Below are positions 21,584-33,709 of a DNA stretch of 64,000 nt, piece by piece. Positions within the stretch are counted from its first letter, which is position 1, and each line of letters starts with the position of its first letter. The stretch lies in assembly GCA_964017235.1 (NCBI GenBank), contig OZ024927.1, forward strand, positions 29,779,160-29,843,159, in the 5' to 3' direction. Source of the stretch: Sabellastarte sp. h YS-2021. Lineage: Eukaryota; Annelida; Polychaeta; Sabellida; Sabellidae. The position numbers and the translations under genes are program-made. The notes beneath the pieces are model-generated. The model ran no database searches, was not told the origin of the DNA, and worked only from the letters and a program-made list of their open reading frames with translations.

Positions 21584-22648
21584 TCATTTCCTCTTTCCTC
21601 CTCTGCCACTCCGCGATGCGCATGCAGAGAAATTTGCATAGGAGGTGTTTGGCTGTGTTCTTTTGTCACAAAAAGACTTGTTACCTTCCTGAGAAGTTTT
21701 TGAGTGAGAAGATCTTCCGAAATCAAAGGTTCTAGACATATCTCTGTATGATTTGGTGTCAGATTCTTTGATTATAGAGAGTCTTTTTATCATGTTGTCC
21801 TCCACTTGATACAAAATGTCTGAATCAAAGACCTCCTGCTGATCAAAGTGGCCTGTACGCAGATTAGCCAGATCCTTAAGTCCCAGTTTAGAACTACAGT
21901 CCTTCAACAAATTATCCCTTCTGGCTAGAAACATGTTGCAAGCTAGGCTCATATTCTGCTTCAACACAGTATCTAAAGCAATCTCTAGAGATGAAGTAAC
22001 AGAAGCCTGGAGTTGCATGTACTTTCCAATCAGATCAGCTGACTCCCTCACAGTGTCCAGATCTCCTGAATTCCTGATTTCATAGGCTAGCTCCTGAATT
22101 CTGCTGTTCAACTACTCAATGGCAATCTTAAACCACACAACATGGCCTAAAATCTGCACATTCTCTCTACAGACTGTCTGTATAATGTGCTGTTTTGCTG
22201 GGACTGAAATGGAAGCTGAAAGAGTCTTGACTCTAGCAATGTTGAAATATGAGTCTGGGAGCTTTGGAGCCTTCAAAGGATTCTCTTGGGGAGAGGTTGT
22301 GTAATAGATCATATCTGGCCTCTCAAAGGCAAGAAACTGACCTTGTGACAAGGATTCTGAGCTAGATTTGTCCTTCAAAGTTGTTGGTGAAGCCTTTCTA
22401 AATCTGTAATCCCACGTGTTTTTAATGTCCTGAACAGGAGGTAAGGCTAAATTCTGCTTCCTAATAACCTGTTTAGATGTTTTTTTTGAAAAAGCAGGAG
22501 CCACAAGGCACTCAACTTGTGTAACTTCTATATCCAGCAGACCCCTAATGGCATTCAACATCTCTACATAGAAGGGGTCTAATTCTTGTTGATGTGAATC
22601 TACCTTCCCCTGTGGAGACCTAGACCTACAGCGTTTTCTGGAAGGCAA
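21584..22648 (-). pseudogene. DIRS gag-like protein (copy B)
   Basis: One frame runs from ATG at 22648 to 21584 and is broken only by a TAG at 22112-22114, giving about 178 plus 175 residues. The N-terminus is basic (MPSRKRCRSRSPQGK), the middle is helical (SYFNIARVKTLSASISVPAK), and the C-terminus is Ser-, Arg- and Gly-rich (CASRSGRGGKRK), as in other DIRS ORF1 proteins. It is followed by RT in the normal DIRS order. It does not look closely related to the gag of copy A, so the two copies probably belong to different subfamilies. No catalytic function is inferred. Confidence 0.7.
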
Positions 22649-22654
22649 GAAAGT

Positions 22655-24360
22655 TCACCTTCTGATACATACACCTTGTCTGGGAGGCAGGGGCACACAT
22701 ACCCTGCCCCTGTGGAAAAGAAGGATCTCTCTGAGCAGAGCAAGGTTTGTCTTTTCACTTAAGAGATGCCAACTGACAATTTTCCTAACAAATATCACCG
22801 TCCTGATATTTTAAAGTTCATGTTGCACACCTACACTCACAACCAATGTCTCTACCAAGTTCAACTTCTTAAAGGCTGTGGGGTAAAAAGTATCCGTAAT
22901 ATGGGGTGCTGGAGAATAACAAGTTTATTACCACCAGGTCTTTATTTCCAAGTATTTATGTTAAATATCATATGGCATATACCATATTTACTGTATATAT
23001 CTCTCCTGGAGAATACTCTTTTTGGAGTGCATCATCATACTTGATCTTAGACTATCGTTTCTTGGACAATCAGTGAATTATATGGCTGTTCCATATATGA
23101 ATGATTGGATTGTAAACCTGACAATTGGAAAAAATAAAGCCATTCATGATCCATATGTGTATTTGCCAATACCTCTATGATAGCTTCCTGAGCGACATTG
23201 CCATTGGGTCTCAAAAGCCTCGGATTGGTTCCCCAAAATAATGTGATTGTTTCTTGATACATATGACTGGTTCCTGAAAACATTGCAATCAATTCCTGAT
23301 TCCTCCCAAATTGGTAACAAACCTTACAAAGTTTGCTTTATGAACTTTAACATAGGTTTGCAATCGGGTTTTTGCATGTGAGATCTGATAATAATTGGTG
23401 AGGGTTTAAGATAACTTCAAACAGTTTGAAATAATCAGAGACAAACACAATTCACTCCCCAATTTTCTAAATGTTTCCCAATCCAAAATTGCCAGTCCCA
23501 AGGTGGTCATGATTGTTCTAATTGTCATCTACAAACATTCTGATTGAAAAGATCAACTTCCGGAGCACCTAATTTTCACTATTACAAATATACCAGGAAG
23601 GATGAGCAGCATAGTGCAACTCCCCAGTAACAGGGTGTTCACATCAATTTACCTACCTATCCTCCTCACGATTTGAATCACCTAATGCCAGGACAAAACT
23701 TTCACACTCATCTCAGATTTCATCCATTTTTCCTGTTTCTTTACAAATACACTTTTCAGTTTTTTGTTCCATATCTATTGAACATATGTTTCAACCCCAT
23801 TTACTTTTTTTCTTTTTGGTGTCCATTTTAATGCTGTCTTTGTGATATTTCCTGGCTCTTAATTGTTTCCATTTCTATTTTGCCCCTAACATATGTTTTG
23901 CCCCAGTTTACGTTTTCTTTTTGGTGTTCATTATAATACTTTCTCTGTGAGATTTCCTGGCTCTTGTCCTGAACATGCCCAATCCATCTACATCTTCTTT
24001 TGCATGTTTCTTCCTACATAGTAGTTTCCAATGTTTTCTGGAGTAAATCTTTGTTGGTGATTTTCTGTGTCCACTATTACACCAATTTGGTTTAAAATAA
24101 ATCATTCAAACAAATCACAATGTTTAGACTTCCTGTGGAAGTGTAGTTTTCTATGATGAACTGGCTGTCCTTTTAGGCAACGGCCTGTTAAATGAAGTAT
24201 TATGAATGATCCTATGTCTGAGTCCTTAGTATTGCAAACTGAGTGTACTAACCACTTTCTACTGCAACACTTGTATTCTAGCAACCAGCAAAATTTATTT
24301 AGTTCATATTTGGACTAACTAGCCTTCTTCAGCATTTTGAATTTTTGATGTCATCCATCC
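22655..24360. other. DIRS 5' region and AT-rich spacer
   Basis: 22655-22760 is probably the 5' non-coding end of DIRS copy B. The rest, to 24360, shows no gene. At 23150-23300 loosely repeated 'attggttcc' phrases occur but do not form a clear tandem array. Confidence 0.35.
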
Positions 24361-24364
24361 ACCT

Positions 24365-24515
24365 ATATTGTTGTGGTCCCATCATCTAATGGTGAGATAG
24401 TTAGTCTGGTGATCATCAGGTCTTTGATTCAAATCCCAGAAGCATTTCTTGGAACAAGATGTTAACACACACATTGCCAATTTTAATGTGTTACTGTTTG
24501 GTTAATGTTCTATCC
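24365..24515 (+). mobile_element. tRNA-derived SINE fragment
   Basis: 'tctaatggtgagatagttag' resembles a box A region and 'gattcaaatcc' a box B. Downstream 'cttggaacaagatgttaaca' then 'cacattgcc' is the phrase commonly found just after the tRNA-like head in metazoan SINEs. No tail or duplication was found. Confidence 0.45.
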
Positions 24516-24519
24516 CTTT

Positions 24520-24960
24520 TCAGAAATAATTTGGCAACACATACCATAGTTTCTAAAGTGAATACCCACTATCTATATATCACCCCTAGAATGTAACAAA
24601 AATGTAACATTTCTGGGTGACACAGAGCCATAAAGTAAACAAAAAGTGCTTGTGAAAAGCCTGCTAAGAGATTGGTAAATTTTACACTCTGTCAGTCAGG
24701 AACTTGTGTGTCCTACAAATGTTGCAATGAAGCATATGTACATCTTTTACCACTGAATCTGAAAACTAGATGTCTACCATTACAAATATGTAGCAAAGTA
24801 CCTTGCATTATTAATTTTGTCAGTGTGCCACTGCTATTATACTATTACCTCTTACAATTACAGGAAGTAAATCAGATATGAGAGATAGAAATATATATCA
24901 GATATAACATATGAGAGATAGAAATATCTTGTTGTTAAGCTTTTGTATATGAAAGGCCAG
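24520..24960. other. AT-rich spacer
   Basis: There is no recognisable gene. A short direct duplication occurs near 24876-24925 ('gatatgagagatagaaat' and 'catatgagagatagaaat'). Confidence 0.4.
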
Positions 24961-24965
24961 AAATT

Positions 24966-25190
24966 TGAAAATTTTAATTACTTAAATGTAGCTTTTATAA
25001 GATACAAGCTTACCATGTGGAACTGAATGCTATCTTGGGAGGCCGCAGGAATCCGGCCAACGTCCAAGAAAAATAGACGTCTAGTATTGACCGAATTCCC
25101 CTGTCCTGAGAGTATACTATAGCAGTGTAATCCCGCGATTCGTCCTTCTTTTCTCGTTGGCCGTGTGACTAGCAAGTGTTTGAAATAAGC
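24966..25190 (-). repeat. Solo DIRS terminal fragment
   Basis: 24966-25075 repeats the terminal segment of DIRS copy A (11997-12105) at about 90% identity. It continues beyond the copy A junction into sequence absent there (25076-25190). The continuation should be the authentic sequence adjoining this terminus in an undeleted element. No DIRS coding sequence is next to it. Confidence 0.65.
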
Positions 25191-25194
25191 TTAC

Positions 25195-26740
25195 TTTATT
25201 TCACTGTTTTCTTACGATATATGTATTGTTGGATGTTTCTATTCAGCCATTTACTTTATTATTGATCATAGCTTATTCTGTAAAACTTTGAATTCAGGAT
25301 AAGTATTTCTTACTTTTTTCATTGTTGTGACAGCTTTGTTATTCTTATAACACGTTCCTTCTCCTTTGAAAAAAATGCATTGCCCTGGGGCAATTATTGC
25401 AGGCCTTATTGTAAATGTATCAGTTCTAAAAGTGAACAAATCTAACAAAGCTCTTGTAATAAAAGTGATGATGAAAGCCAAATATGCTGCAATGGCATGC
25501 TGCCTTTTTATTTGAAAACCCAATAAAAGCCTTAATACAACAAAAAAGTGCAGCTCGGGCAACTTTTGTGTCACAATCCATTGTCCATAAGATTTTAAAG
25601 GGGATTCTACTCTACTACAGCTTGGTGTTAAAAATGCAACGATACTTTAGCTGTCAATTACCTACAAAATTGATAAAGTGCAAGTTTAACAGCAAGTTAA
25701 ACTGTCATATAGCTGCAACACCACAGAATCAATGGTCTCACTATTAGGAAGGACCTGTGCAAAACCAATGACAAGTGGCTTCAGAGTAACAGCAATAAAA
25801 GGGGTTAAATGGACGAGACATCGTCAACATGAAAAAAAATATACCATTGTTAAAAGGGAAAACATGTTTGTGCTACAGTTGGAAAAAATAGTCTTTTTAA
25901 CCCTATGACAATATCGCAAAAATATTTGGTCAACAAATGGTTGAAAGTGGGCTTATTTACTCGTATTCGATTGTCTCTCAGTACTTTTATTCAACACATT
26001 CTGAAGGAAGAACCAAAGGAGTTGTACGTTTTTGATAATATGGTGTATATTTTAAAAAATCTGAGGCCCTTTGCACCTCCATTGATGGGTATAAATTTAT
26101 GTTGACACCAATGTTTGTCTCCCTCAATTAATGTCTGTCCGTAAGTGTTACCTAAACATATCTGCACCATGTTTGATATTGTCTGAGTTCATGTGGTCTG
26201 ACCAATTACTGACTAATTGTCACCCAGATTATATTAACCTAAGACAAAGAGAGAAACATTAGCTTCAAGATTATACTAAAACAGACTTTATAAGCCTCTC
26301 CTTGACTCAGTGCTTGCTTCTAGTCTGCATTTGTCCTGAATGTGGCTATAAATCTATATTGGTACTGACTCTTGTGCAGGATATGGTGAGACTGTAAACA
26401 GATAATATAATCAATATCCACATATTTGTTCATCGAATTTGCTTTATATCCAATATATAATTAAAATTCATGAAACCTAACTGGTTTCTCATACAAAATC
26501 TTGTATTGCCTTTCATTAATCTAGTCAATCAAGGAAATTTATCACAAATAATTAATATGAAATACAGTTTAATATACACATATTAGAGAGTCCTCAGCTT
26601 CAATTTGATCAACCACATATTTTTGGTCTGAAAATTTCAAATGGGGAAATTAATCGAGTACCCAAGAAATTTTTACATGTACAGAGTTAGAATTTCCAAA
26701 AAAACTTGATCTACTAATTACTATTACCTATATTGCTAAA
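25195..26740. other. AT-rich spacer, no supported feature
   Basis: No domain-bearing frame, paired inverted repeat or RT signature was seen. Confidence 0.4.
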
Positions 26741-26755
26741 TCTCCATTATGTGAC

Positions 26756-26985
26756 GGGGCCATGGTGGCAGAGTGGTAACACTCTCGCCTCCCACCTTTG
26801 CAGCCGGGGTTCGATCCCTGTCATGGCCGTAAGTGGGAAAGCTGGTAGTTGCTTGCCGTTGGTCGGCAGTTTACAGTACAGAACCCTAGCGAACTATATG
26901 TACTGGTTTCCTCTGCCCTTCCAACTACCTGTCGTGATATGACCTGTATAGTGTTGAAAGCGACGTAAAACCCCAAATAAATAAA
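26756..26985 (+). mobile_element. tRNA-derived SINE, family B, with 13-bp target-site duplication
   Basis: Box A 'tggcagagtgg' and box B 'ggttcgatcc' are both near consensus. The body ends atatgacctgtatagtgttg then 'aaagcgacgtaaaacccc' and an (aaat)n tail. 13-bp direct repeats 'tccattatgtgac' lie at 26743-26755 and 26986-26998. The 3' domain is clearly related to that of family A although the heads differ. Confidence 0.88.
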
Positions 26986-26999
26986 TCCATTATGTGACA

Positions 27000-28645
27000 G
27001 ACTCTAAGGCACAACTATACATAAACATATTGAGTAAGGGTTAGTCCTGTAATGTAACTGGGTCACAGAGACACACAGGGGGAAACTTCAACAGTTTTTT
27101 CCAATGCAGAAAATTTCAACACTTTTCCAATGCAGAATCTTCAACACTACTGTCCCCTTAACAACCCGTTGCAATATGACCAAAACAATTGAAACACATG
27201 TGCTGACACTTAGAGCCCCCATTAAACATTGGAAATAATAGGAGTCCTGTATTGCAACAAATTTCTGTCTAGAGATTAACTATATAAACAAAAAACTTAT
27301 GGTGTACAAGATATCCTATTTATCATAACTCCAATGATGAAAGACTGTTAATGCATATTAAGGTAATTCTTTTAATTCTGAAAAATGCACAACAGTTGCG
27401 GCTTGAAATTAAGTATATCTAAGCGAGAAATAGAACAACTAGACAACAGACAAAAATACAAACTCAAAAGGCTTTGTAAATTTCAAGGCCCTTTAATAAA
27501 GACTCTTGCAGCATTCTGGTTATAATTTTAGGGTTACCATAAGTATATTAAAACATCAAACATCAGCTTTGAAAATAACTGGAAACCACAGTTCACATAG
27601 TCAATTCTGACTTTAACTGATACAACTGAAACCGCAGTACAGTATGCCCCGAGTAGATTCAATGACATGAAAAAGAATGCGTAAGTCTTATTGGAAAAGG
27701 TTCCTCAACATATATTCTGCCATTAAATATTGTAAAAGAAATCCTTTACTCTGATCGAGTGTCCCTATGTCATGGCATGCTACAAATGAAAGTCCATTAA
27801 GCAGAGTATTTTTAACCAAGCTTCAAGATACCTTTGAATTTGTAGAATAAAAGAGTTTGTCATACAATCTTTCAGCATCATGCCAGAACAACAATAACCC
27901 AATGTCAGCAAGGAACATTAGGAGACAATTTCTTGAGACTACAGGGTATTTAAAGGGGTTTTCTAATTACAAAATGTAATATCTGATACAAGAAAATGCT
28001 AAACATCTAAAGATCACTTGAAGAGTGCTAATCTCCACAAAGACAGAACAGTAATCCATATCTGGTAATGTAGAAAAGTTACTTGAAAAAATTTCTGGGT
28101 CGAGATAGAATTGGTGTTGTGGATTCTTCTTTCAATGCTTGCGTTCAGATGATCATAAAAAACAATTCAATACAATACAATTTTGAAAGTTTCCTTGACC
28201 CATCTGAAAGTTACCTTTCACCCAGCTGAATAAGTTATCAACCCACTTGCAAAATTTTTTTTTCAAAACTCTCTATCATGAAACTTTGCAAATCCAATAT
28301 CATGATTCCAAAAACATTAAAACAAGGAAACAGAGTGTCAAAAAACAGGTTTCTGGAAAGCAGTAGATTGTAAGTCACAAGATTTGTTCAGCAAAGAAAT
28401 TACTTTCTACATATTACTGGTTTAATACAACACCTGGTTCAAACAATGCAACACATTATTTTTAGACATAAATATGTGATAAAAGCTTGGATAATAGAGC
28501 TTTGGATAAAAGAGATTATACAGTAAACTTTGAAGTTATTAAGTTGTGAAGAGGTGACCAAATATACATTTCTTCCAAAATGACTCAGCAACTGTTCTTA
28601 ACCTAGCTTTGTATGAAACTACTTTTGTGGAAATTTTAAGACAAT
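27000..28645. other. AT-rich spacer; LINE-tail-like motif at its start
   Basis: 'agactctaaggcacaac' at 26998-27015 resembles the LINE tail motif on the minus strand. The rest shows nothing recognisable. Confidence 0.35.
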
Positions 28646-28664
28646 TCTTCATTAAGATACTATA

Positions 28665-28817
28665 TAGGTCCTATGTGGCCTAGTGGTTAACAAGTTTGGC
28701 ATCTAATCATATGTTTTCATCTCTGTGGGTTTGAGTCCCACAAGTGGCAATGGTTAGGACCTGTCCCAATATGACCCTGGCTGTTGAACGGGACGTAAAC
28801 TCCCAACTTTGACTTTG
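28665..28817 (+). mobile_element. tRNA-derived SINE, family A, with 16-bp target-site duplication
   Basis: Box A 'tggcctagtgg' and box B-like 'ggtttgagtcc' are spaced as in a tRNA promoter. The body ends 'ctggctgttgaacgggacgt' then 'aaactccc' and 'aactttgactttg'. Perfect 16-bp direct repeats 'tcattaagatactata' lie at 28649-28664 and 28818-28833. The intact duplication suggests a fairly young insertion. It defines the full family A length as about 153 bp. Confidence 0.9.
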
Positions 28818-28934
28818 TCATTAAGATACTATAAACTCAAGTTCATTTTAATTCACCTATGGAAATCAAAATATGTGTTATTATACTAGCAAACAGTGTT
28901 TGACAATACACAGACCCTTGACCTAGTACTATAA

Positions 28935-29225
28935 AAATAAAAGAAAAACTCAGAAGTTTGCTATCCAGATTCGAATCAGGATCATTGATCTGGGTCAACT
29001 ATGAGGATGACCAAGTCATTGGTAGACCCTCCTTGTGTGTAAAAATATAACTTGGATCCGATGAAAAGATTTGAGTTGTTGCCAAGAAATCACAAAAAAA
29101 CAATTCTGGATTTGGATCATCTTACGGGACGACTGAGCTGAGGGTAGATCCTAGCTTCTGTGAAAATATGATCCCAATCTGATATATGGTTTTCGAATTA
29201 TGCATGCAGGAACACAACCAGACAA
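28935..29225. repeat. Degenerate two-unit repeat
   Basis: Two loosely similar segments share 'tggtagaccct' / 'gggtagatcct', 'tgtgtaaaaatat' / 'tgtgaaaatat' and 'ggatccgat' / 'caatctgat', about 130 bp apart. It resembles an old interspersed repeat of unknown class. Confidence 0.35.
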
Positions 29226-30150
29226 AAATTCTAATCTAATCTAATGCTTTGCAGGCACAATATCCTCACCGCAATGGGGAAGTAAGATTAAGAGAAAATA
29301 TTTATCATTAGGACAGTCAAGGGCAGAAATACAGAGCTATGGGTGTGACCAGGGGGAAGTGGGGAAACTAGAGTTGAACAGCTAACTTTTCAGATGTTTC
29401 CTGAAGGATGTGACAGAAGGGCTTTTTCTTATTTGGAAGGGGAAACACTTTCAGAGAGTTGGTGCATAAAGACTGAAGGAATTTGAAATATGTTTGTGTG
29501 ATTTGTGAATTTTGCAGTCAAAGGTGGGAATGTGAAGCAACTAAGCTTAGAGCTGCTGCATCTGTATTTCTAAAAGAGGTGTAGGGGTGAACTAATTCAC
29601 TAAAGTAGGCTGGTTGGCCATATCTCAGAATTTTGTATGTGACAAGGCCTAATTTGAAATTGTACCCTGTACTTGAATGGAAGCCAGTGAAGTGTTTTCA
29701 GTTGGGGGTGATATGGGAAAACTTAGAGGAGTGCGTGACAACGCTATAGAGGAATTTTTGATGTGCTGATATCTTCTTAACTCTAAATCAGTGAGTGGTG
29801 TAAACAGGGAATTGCAGTTTTCCAATCTGCTACTCACCAAACCATTTGCCAGGACTGATTTTTTAAGGCCCAAGAGGGGACAAATTCTATAAAGGTCTCC
29901 TGTATGGGCTTTGTAGAGGATTTATGACTTATGATACCTGGTCTGAGAGAAATAAATTACAATCAAACCCCACTCCAAGGTTCCTGACATTTTGTGCTGG
30001 TGAGACCGCATTGCCAAGAATATTGATTGGAGAGTATGGAAGGAGTTGATTATTATTGTTATTGGAGGCTATCAAGAAAAATTCAGTTTTCACAGCAATT
30101 TTAAAATAGGAGTTGTTACTAGGGCACAGAAATATGTGAGTTAGCATATG
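29225..30150 (-). pseudogene. 3' portion of a CR1/L2-like LINE
   Basis: On the minus strand, from about 30150: KTEFFLI, ILGNAVSPAQNVRNLGVGFD and LFLSDQVS; then VLANGLVSSRLENCNSLFTP and LTDLELRRYQHIKNSS; then in another frame KTLHWLPFKYRVQFQI; then SFSLYAPTL and SVTSFRKHLKS. This is the ordered thumb-to-C-terminus part of ORF2. The 3' end is near 29230, where repeated ATTAGA forms the terminal microsatellite. Catalytic motifs lie beyond the truncation point. Stops and at least one frameshift make it inactive. Confidence 0.85.
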
Positions 30151-30154
30151 TACA

Positions 30155-32040
30155 AAGACATGCTGCTTATCTACAGCTACACATTAAAACCTTTAAATAT
30201 TTTCAGCCTACGGTAAGGCTGCTATAATTATTTTGTTATGAAGTCTACATAAGTTATGGTATTAATACTCAGTATATTACCTCCAGTCTGTAACATTGCT
30301 TTATCTCCATCGTATGTTTATATGCACTTCAACCCCAGATTACAACAAAAACGATTAATTTCTCCTGAACCAATCAATACCCTTCTAACATTCTATCTGT
30401 TTGGACCACCCAGAGTATTTGGCATCTCTTTCAAAACTCCTCAACTGCTGGCCAAGACTTTTCAAACTATCACTGACTCTTCAATTGCTGCCTTCATTTC
30501 ATAACAGCAAGTACATAATAGGCCTATTTAGATGGGGTGGTTTGTGATGACTTAGATCGCAAATGTGCAAAGGAAATGACCTGACCTAAATAATATGCAT
30601 CTATACAAAACTTCATAGATTATTAAGCACCAGTCTGTTGTAAAGAAATCTTGAATAAGCAAGGATATACTTTTTTGTTTAAATTCAAAAATAAATCACA
30701 TTTTTATGTTTAACCTCTGAAAGTATCACAATAGATGAAAAAAACTTGTGATATGAAGTAACAGAAGTGATGATCTTTTAGAAGTGATTGTGCAGTCTTG
30801 TAGAATCACTTTGTACATATGACTGATATTACACAAAAATGCCATTCTAATACACAAAATAACTTCTGATCATTTCTGATAACGAATTTATGTGCCAATT
30901 TCCATCATTGTTTTTCTCTGAACATGTGACATGAATATAACATGATTCAAATGTATTATGTTAATGCAGAGTTTTAACCTGGTGTGAAGTTATAAAACAC
31001 AAAGGTGAACCTAAGTGGGTTTTTGCAACTAACCAATGGCAAAAATTTTTGGAGATAAACCATTGTTTGGAGGGTTTTATTCCTATTTTAATATGATTTA
31101 TTATTGCATATTTTAGAGTAAAACAAGGCTGCTTTATCCATTATTCTTTGTAAGGGGCTATTATCAGAACAGCCAAATGCATCTACAGAATTCTAACTCT
31201 TGCCAAATCAGATTCACTGACACAACTATGTGATGTCAGAATATACAATTATACCATAATTTTTACATTGCTATTTCTCTTCATCTTGTGTTGGACTTTC
31301 TGGAAAAAGTTGCTAAATTAAAAAAAAACATACAAACAAATACAAAACATAGGACAGTCACAGAATTACTGGCGGTTTCTAAAGTAAACCTGATTAAAGT
31401 TATATAGAATACTGTAATTATGGTTTTTATGCCTACAACAACAGTTGTTTTTGCAAAACCATTTCATGATTTGATTCAACCACAGCCTGATGAAAGAGGT
31501 TTTTTCCTGCCAATATTTATCTCTCATTGGGCAACATTCAGTAATTTGAAAAGAGCAAAATATGTTTCAAACTACGATTTGAATACCTTTATGGAGAAGA
31601 AAAAAAGTAATGCAAACTACAATCTTATTTTCTTGAACCTTGTTGATAAATATTACCTGGTTAGTTAATACTGAAAAGTTTTTCCACACCAATTATTTTC
31701 ATTATTTTCAACAATATTGGAAGCCATGAGTGAAAAAGTGATTAACGAAAGCACATGAATGCCAGTAAACCATATTTTAAATAATAAATTTGCTGGTAAT
31801 TAAGTTTCCTAATGTTGTAACATTTTTCAATCATTTAATTTAGGCATCTCTTTTATAAGGAGCAGAACGTAAAATAAAACCCTTTTGATATAATTGGAAT
31901 AGTTTACATTTTAATAATTTGATTTTAATAATTCATATAGTATACCTCTCCCACAAAAAATATAACGCAAAACATTATCAAATAGCTGGCAAACTGCAAA
32001 ACCTTATCACTATTTTAAATTCACAATTTCCAAAAAAAAC
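30155..32040. other. AT-rich spacer, no supported feature
   Basis: An 82-residue open stretch at 31420-31668 shows no recognisable domain. No repeats with paired ends were found. Confidence 0.4.
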
Positions 32041-32799
32041 TCAGGTACCGTTACTAATTATGGTACTGGTCCATTTCTGTGATATATCGTAAACTTTGAC
32101 CTGATAGCAGCCCATTCCACAACAAATGCAGCAGCCCATTTAACAGCAGATACAGCGGCCGTGCAACAGCAAATATAGTCACTTCCACAGCCACAATGTG
32201 ACACACAACTGTAGAGTACAACAAGCCGCCTATCACCACCAGACCTGACCACTGTAATTACCTTCCACAACCTCATGCTATCAATGCCTATGGATCCACT
32301 CTCAGTAGCCTCAGCAGATGCATCCTTTGAGTCAATCATCCTTGCCTTGCCCCACACCTCAGTAGATAAGAGCTACATCCAGCTCAGCACCCCCTCAGCC
32401 ACTCCTGCCAGAAACCAACCGAGATGACCATGGACAAGATGTTGCAAGTAGCCAGCATTCAGCTGAAAAAAGATTTAGGCCCTTTTCAGCACCACCAAAT
32501 CTTCCGAAAACAATTATTCAGCTACGAGTTCCAATAAAATAAGAAGCATTCCCCAAAAGCCACAGAAAAACTCCCCAAAATTTATCCAATAAAAGAAACC
32601 AACACACACATTCAACCTCATCCAAGCCCTAACCATACAAATGAAGTGAAAGAGACAGTCCCTAATTCAAAAATATTATAAACAGTCCATGGTTTAAACA
32701 GTGGTACCATGTTTGTAAGCCCAAGTCCAAACAAGTTTAAAAGTTTAAAGTGAAACACTTTAAACATACAAAATATTTTTACAAGAGCTTTAATACTGA

Positions 32800-33300
32800 T
32801 ATTGTCCATGTATAAATTGTCCAAAATCTGCTGGCCAAAATCCCTAAAGAGTTATCCACAACTATTCTCCCATGACTCAGCCAGTAGTTGAGTAACTGTT
32901 CACTGATGTCCATGCATCTGCAGGAGAAAGGTTTCATCAGCCAGGTTCTTAGGGGGGAAGGCGTCGTCACCAATGAAGATATACCTAACCTGTGGTCCAC
33001 AAGTGATTTTGCCTGAGGGAATCCAATGGTGTTATCCTCCATCTTTTGCCTTAAATCACTCTACAGGAAAATCAGGCTGTCAGAACAGGATCCACCAAGG
33101 ACAATGTCAAACCAAATAAACTTATAGCCCACGTCCACAAGGCCTAGCAGGACAAGGGAGTGGAATCCCTTGTAGTTTAAGTAGAGACACACCACCTGTC
33201 TGAGGCATCTGTTGGGGATGAGTTTCCTGTCTATGTTTCCAAGACCAAGGAGTAGGTTCCAGCTCTCATTAAATCCCTGCTCGACCTACAAGAAGTCCTC
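32800..33300 (-). pseudogene. Harbinger DDE transposase relic
   Basis: The minus strand reads GNIDRKLIPN, then YLNYKGFHSLVLLGLVDVGY and KFIWFDIVLGGSCSDSLIF, a stop, SDLRQKMEDNTIGFPQ, and after a frame change TWLMKPFSCRCMDISEQLLN and GRIVVDNSLGIL. This is the middle and C-terminal half of a PIF/Harbinger DDE nuclease, including the two regions expected to hold the first two catalytic Asp residues (NID, LVD). The expected VVENAFGIL glutamate reads Asp. Stops and shifts make it dead. It preserves the segment missing from copy 1. Confidence 0.8.
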
Positions 33301-33324
33301 AGAGCAGGTAGGAGAAGTCTCAAC

Positions 33325-33440
33325 CTCATCATGGTATCTCCCGCGGCTCAGCTGGTAGTTGAATACCCACTCAGTGATATCCAGGCTTCTGTGGGAGAAG
33401 GGTTTCATCAGCCAGGTTTGGAGGGGTTAGGCATTGTCAC
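33325..33440 (-). pseudogene. Second, partial Harbinger transposase fragment
   Basis: The minus strand again reads TWLMKPF, now as TWLMKPFSHRSLDITEWVFN and YQLSRG. It is a duplicate of the segment at about 32860-32960, lying directly upstream in the coding direction. It therefore comes from another element copy or from a local duplication. Confidence 0.7.
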
Positions 33441-33459
33441 TGATGTAGAAGAACTTAAC

Positions 33460-33705
33460 AGTAGCAACAGCACTCGGAGGGTGCATACCTTCACCAAGGC
33501 ATGTAAAAATCAGGATTATTTTGTGTCCAGATGGTGATCCAGATCACTCAAAATTTTATTGGGATCTAAGTTGGACCAATACCCATCTTCTGCTTTTTTG
33601 AGGAGGATCCAACAAGTAGTATTTGCCTAATCTTACTGACAAACTAACAGTGAAACAGACAAACAGGAAAACAGAAAATAGCATCAGAGATGCCCATACC
33701 CCACA
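33460..33705 (-). mobile_element. MITE of the TTACCTCCGCC type (3' half)
   Basis: The minus strand ends with 'ttggtgaaggtatgcaccct' and 'ccgagtgctgtt', matching the 3' end of the copy at 57325-57705. It also contains 'gagtgatctggatcacc' and a 'tgtttgtctgtttc' stretch typical of the family. The first third is missing. Confidence 0.6.
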
Positions 33706-33709
33706 GCAT

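Larger units (their letters stand above)
19740..22650 (-). mobile_element. DIRS-like tyrosine-recombinase retrotransposon (copy B), internally deleted
   Basis: The minus-strand order is gag (22648-21584), remnant RT/RNase H (21465-20690) and tyrosine recombinase (about 20980-19747). This is the canonical DIRS order. Most of the RT catalytic core and the N-terminal part of RNase H are deleted, and each gene has at least one stop or frameshift. The copy still has the recombinase that copy A lacks. Element termini were not located. Confidence 0.85.
32045..33440. mobile_element. Relic PIF/Harbinger element (copy 2)
   Basis: The layout matches the fuller copy at 58830-63135. A Gln-, Ala- and Ser-codon-rich plus-strand stretch (32100-32480) is followed by a junction segment with aggcccttttcagc and aaatcttccgaaaacaatta (32478-32540). 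This is clearly related to 60735-60795, where copy 1 passes from its plus-strand gene to its minus-strand gene. Minus-strand transposase relics follow. Neither end of the element could be found. Confidence 0.7.

Noticed and set aside
31420-31668. 82-codon open frame, FHDLIQPQPDERGFF...
   Set aside because: No recognised domain, no splice context, AT-rich surroundings; length is not unusual for chance.
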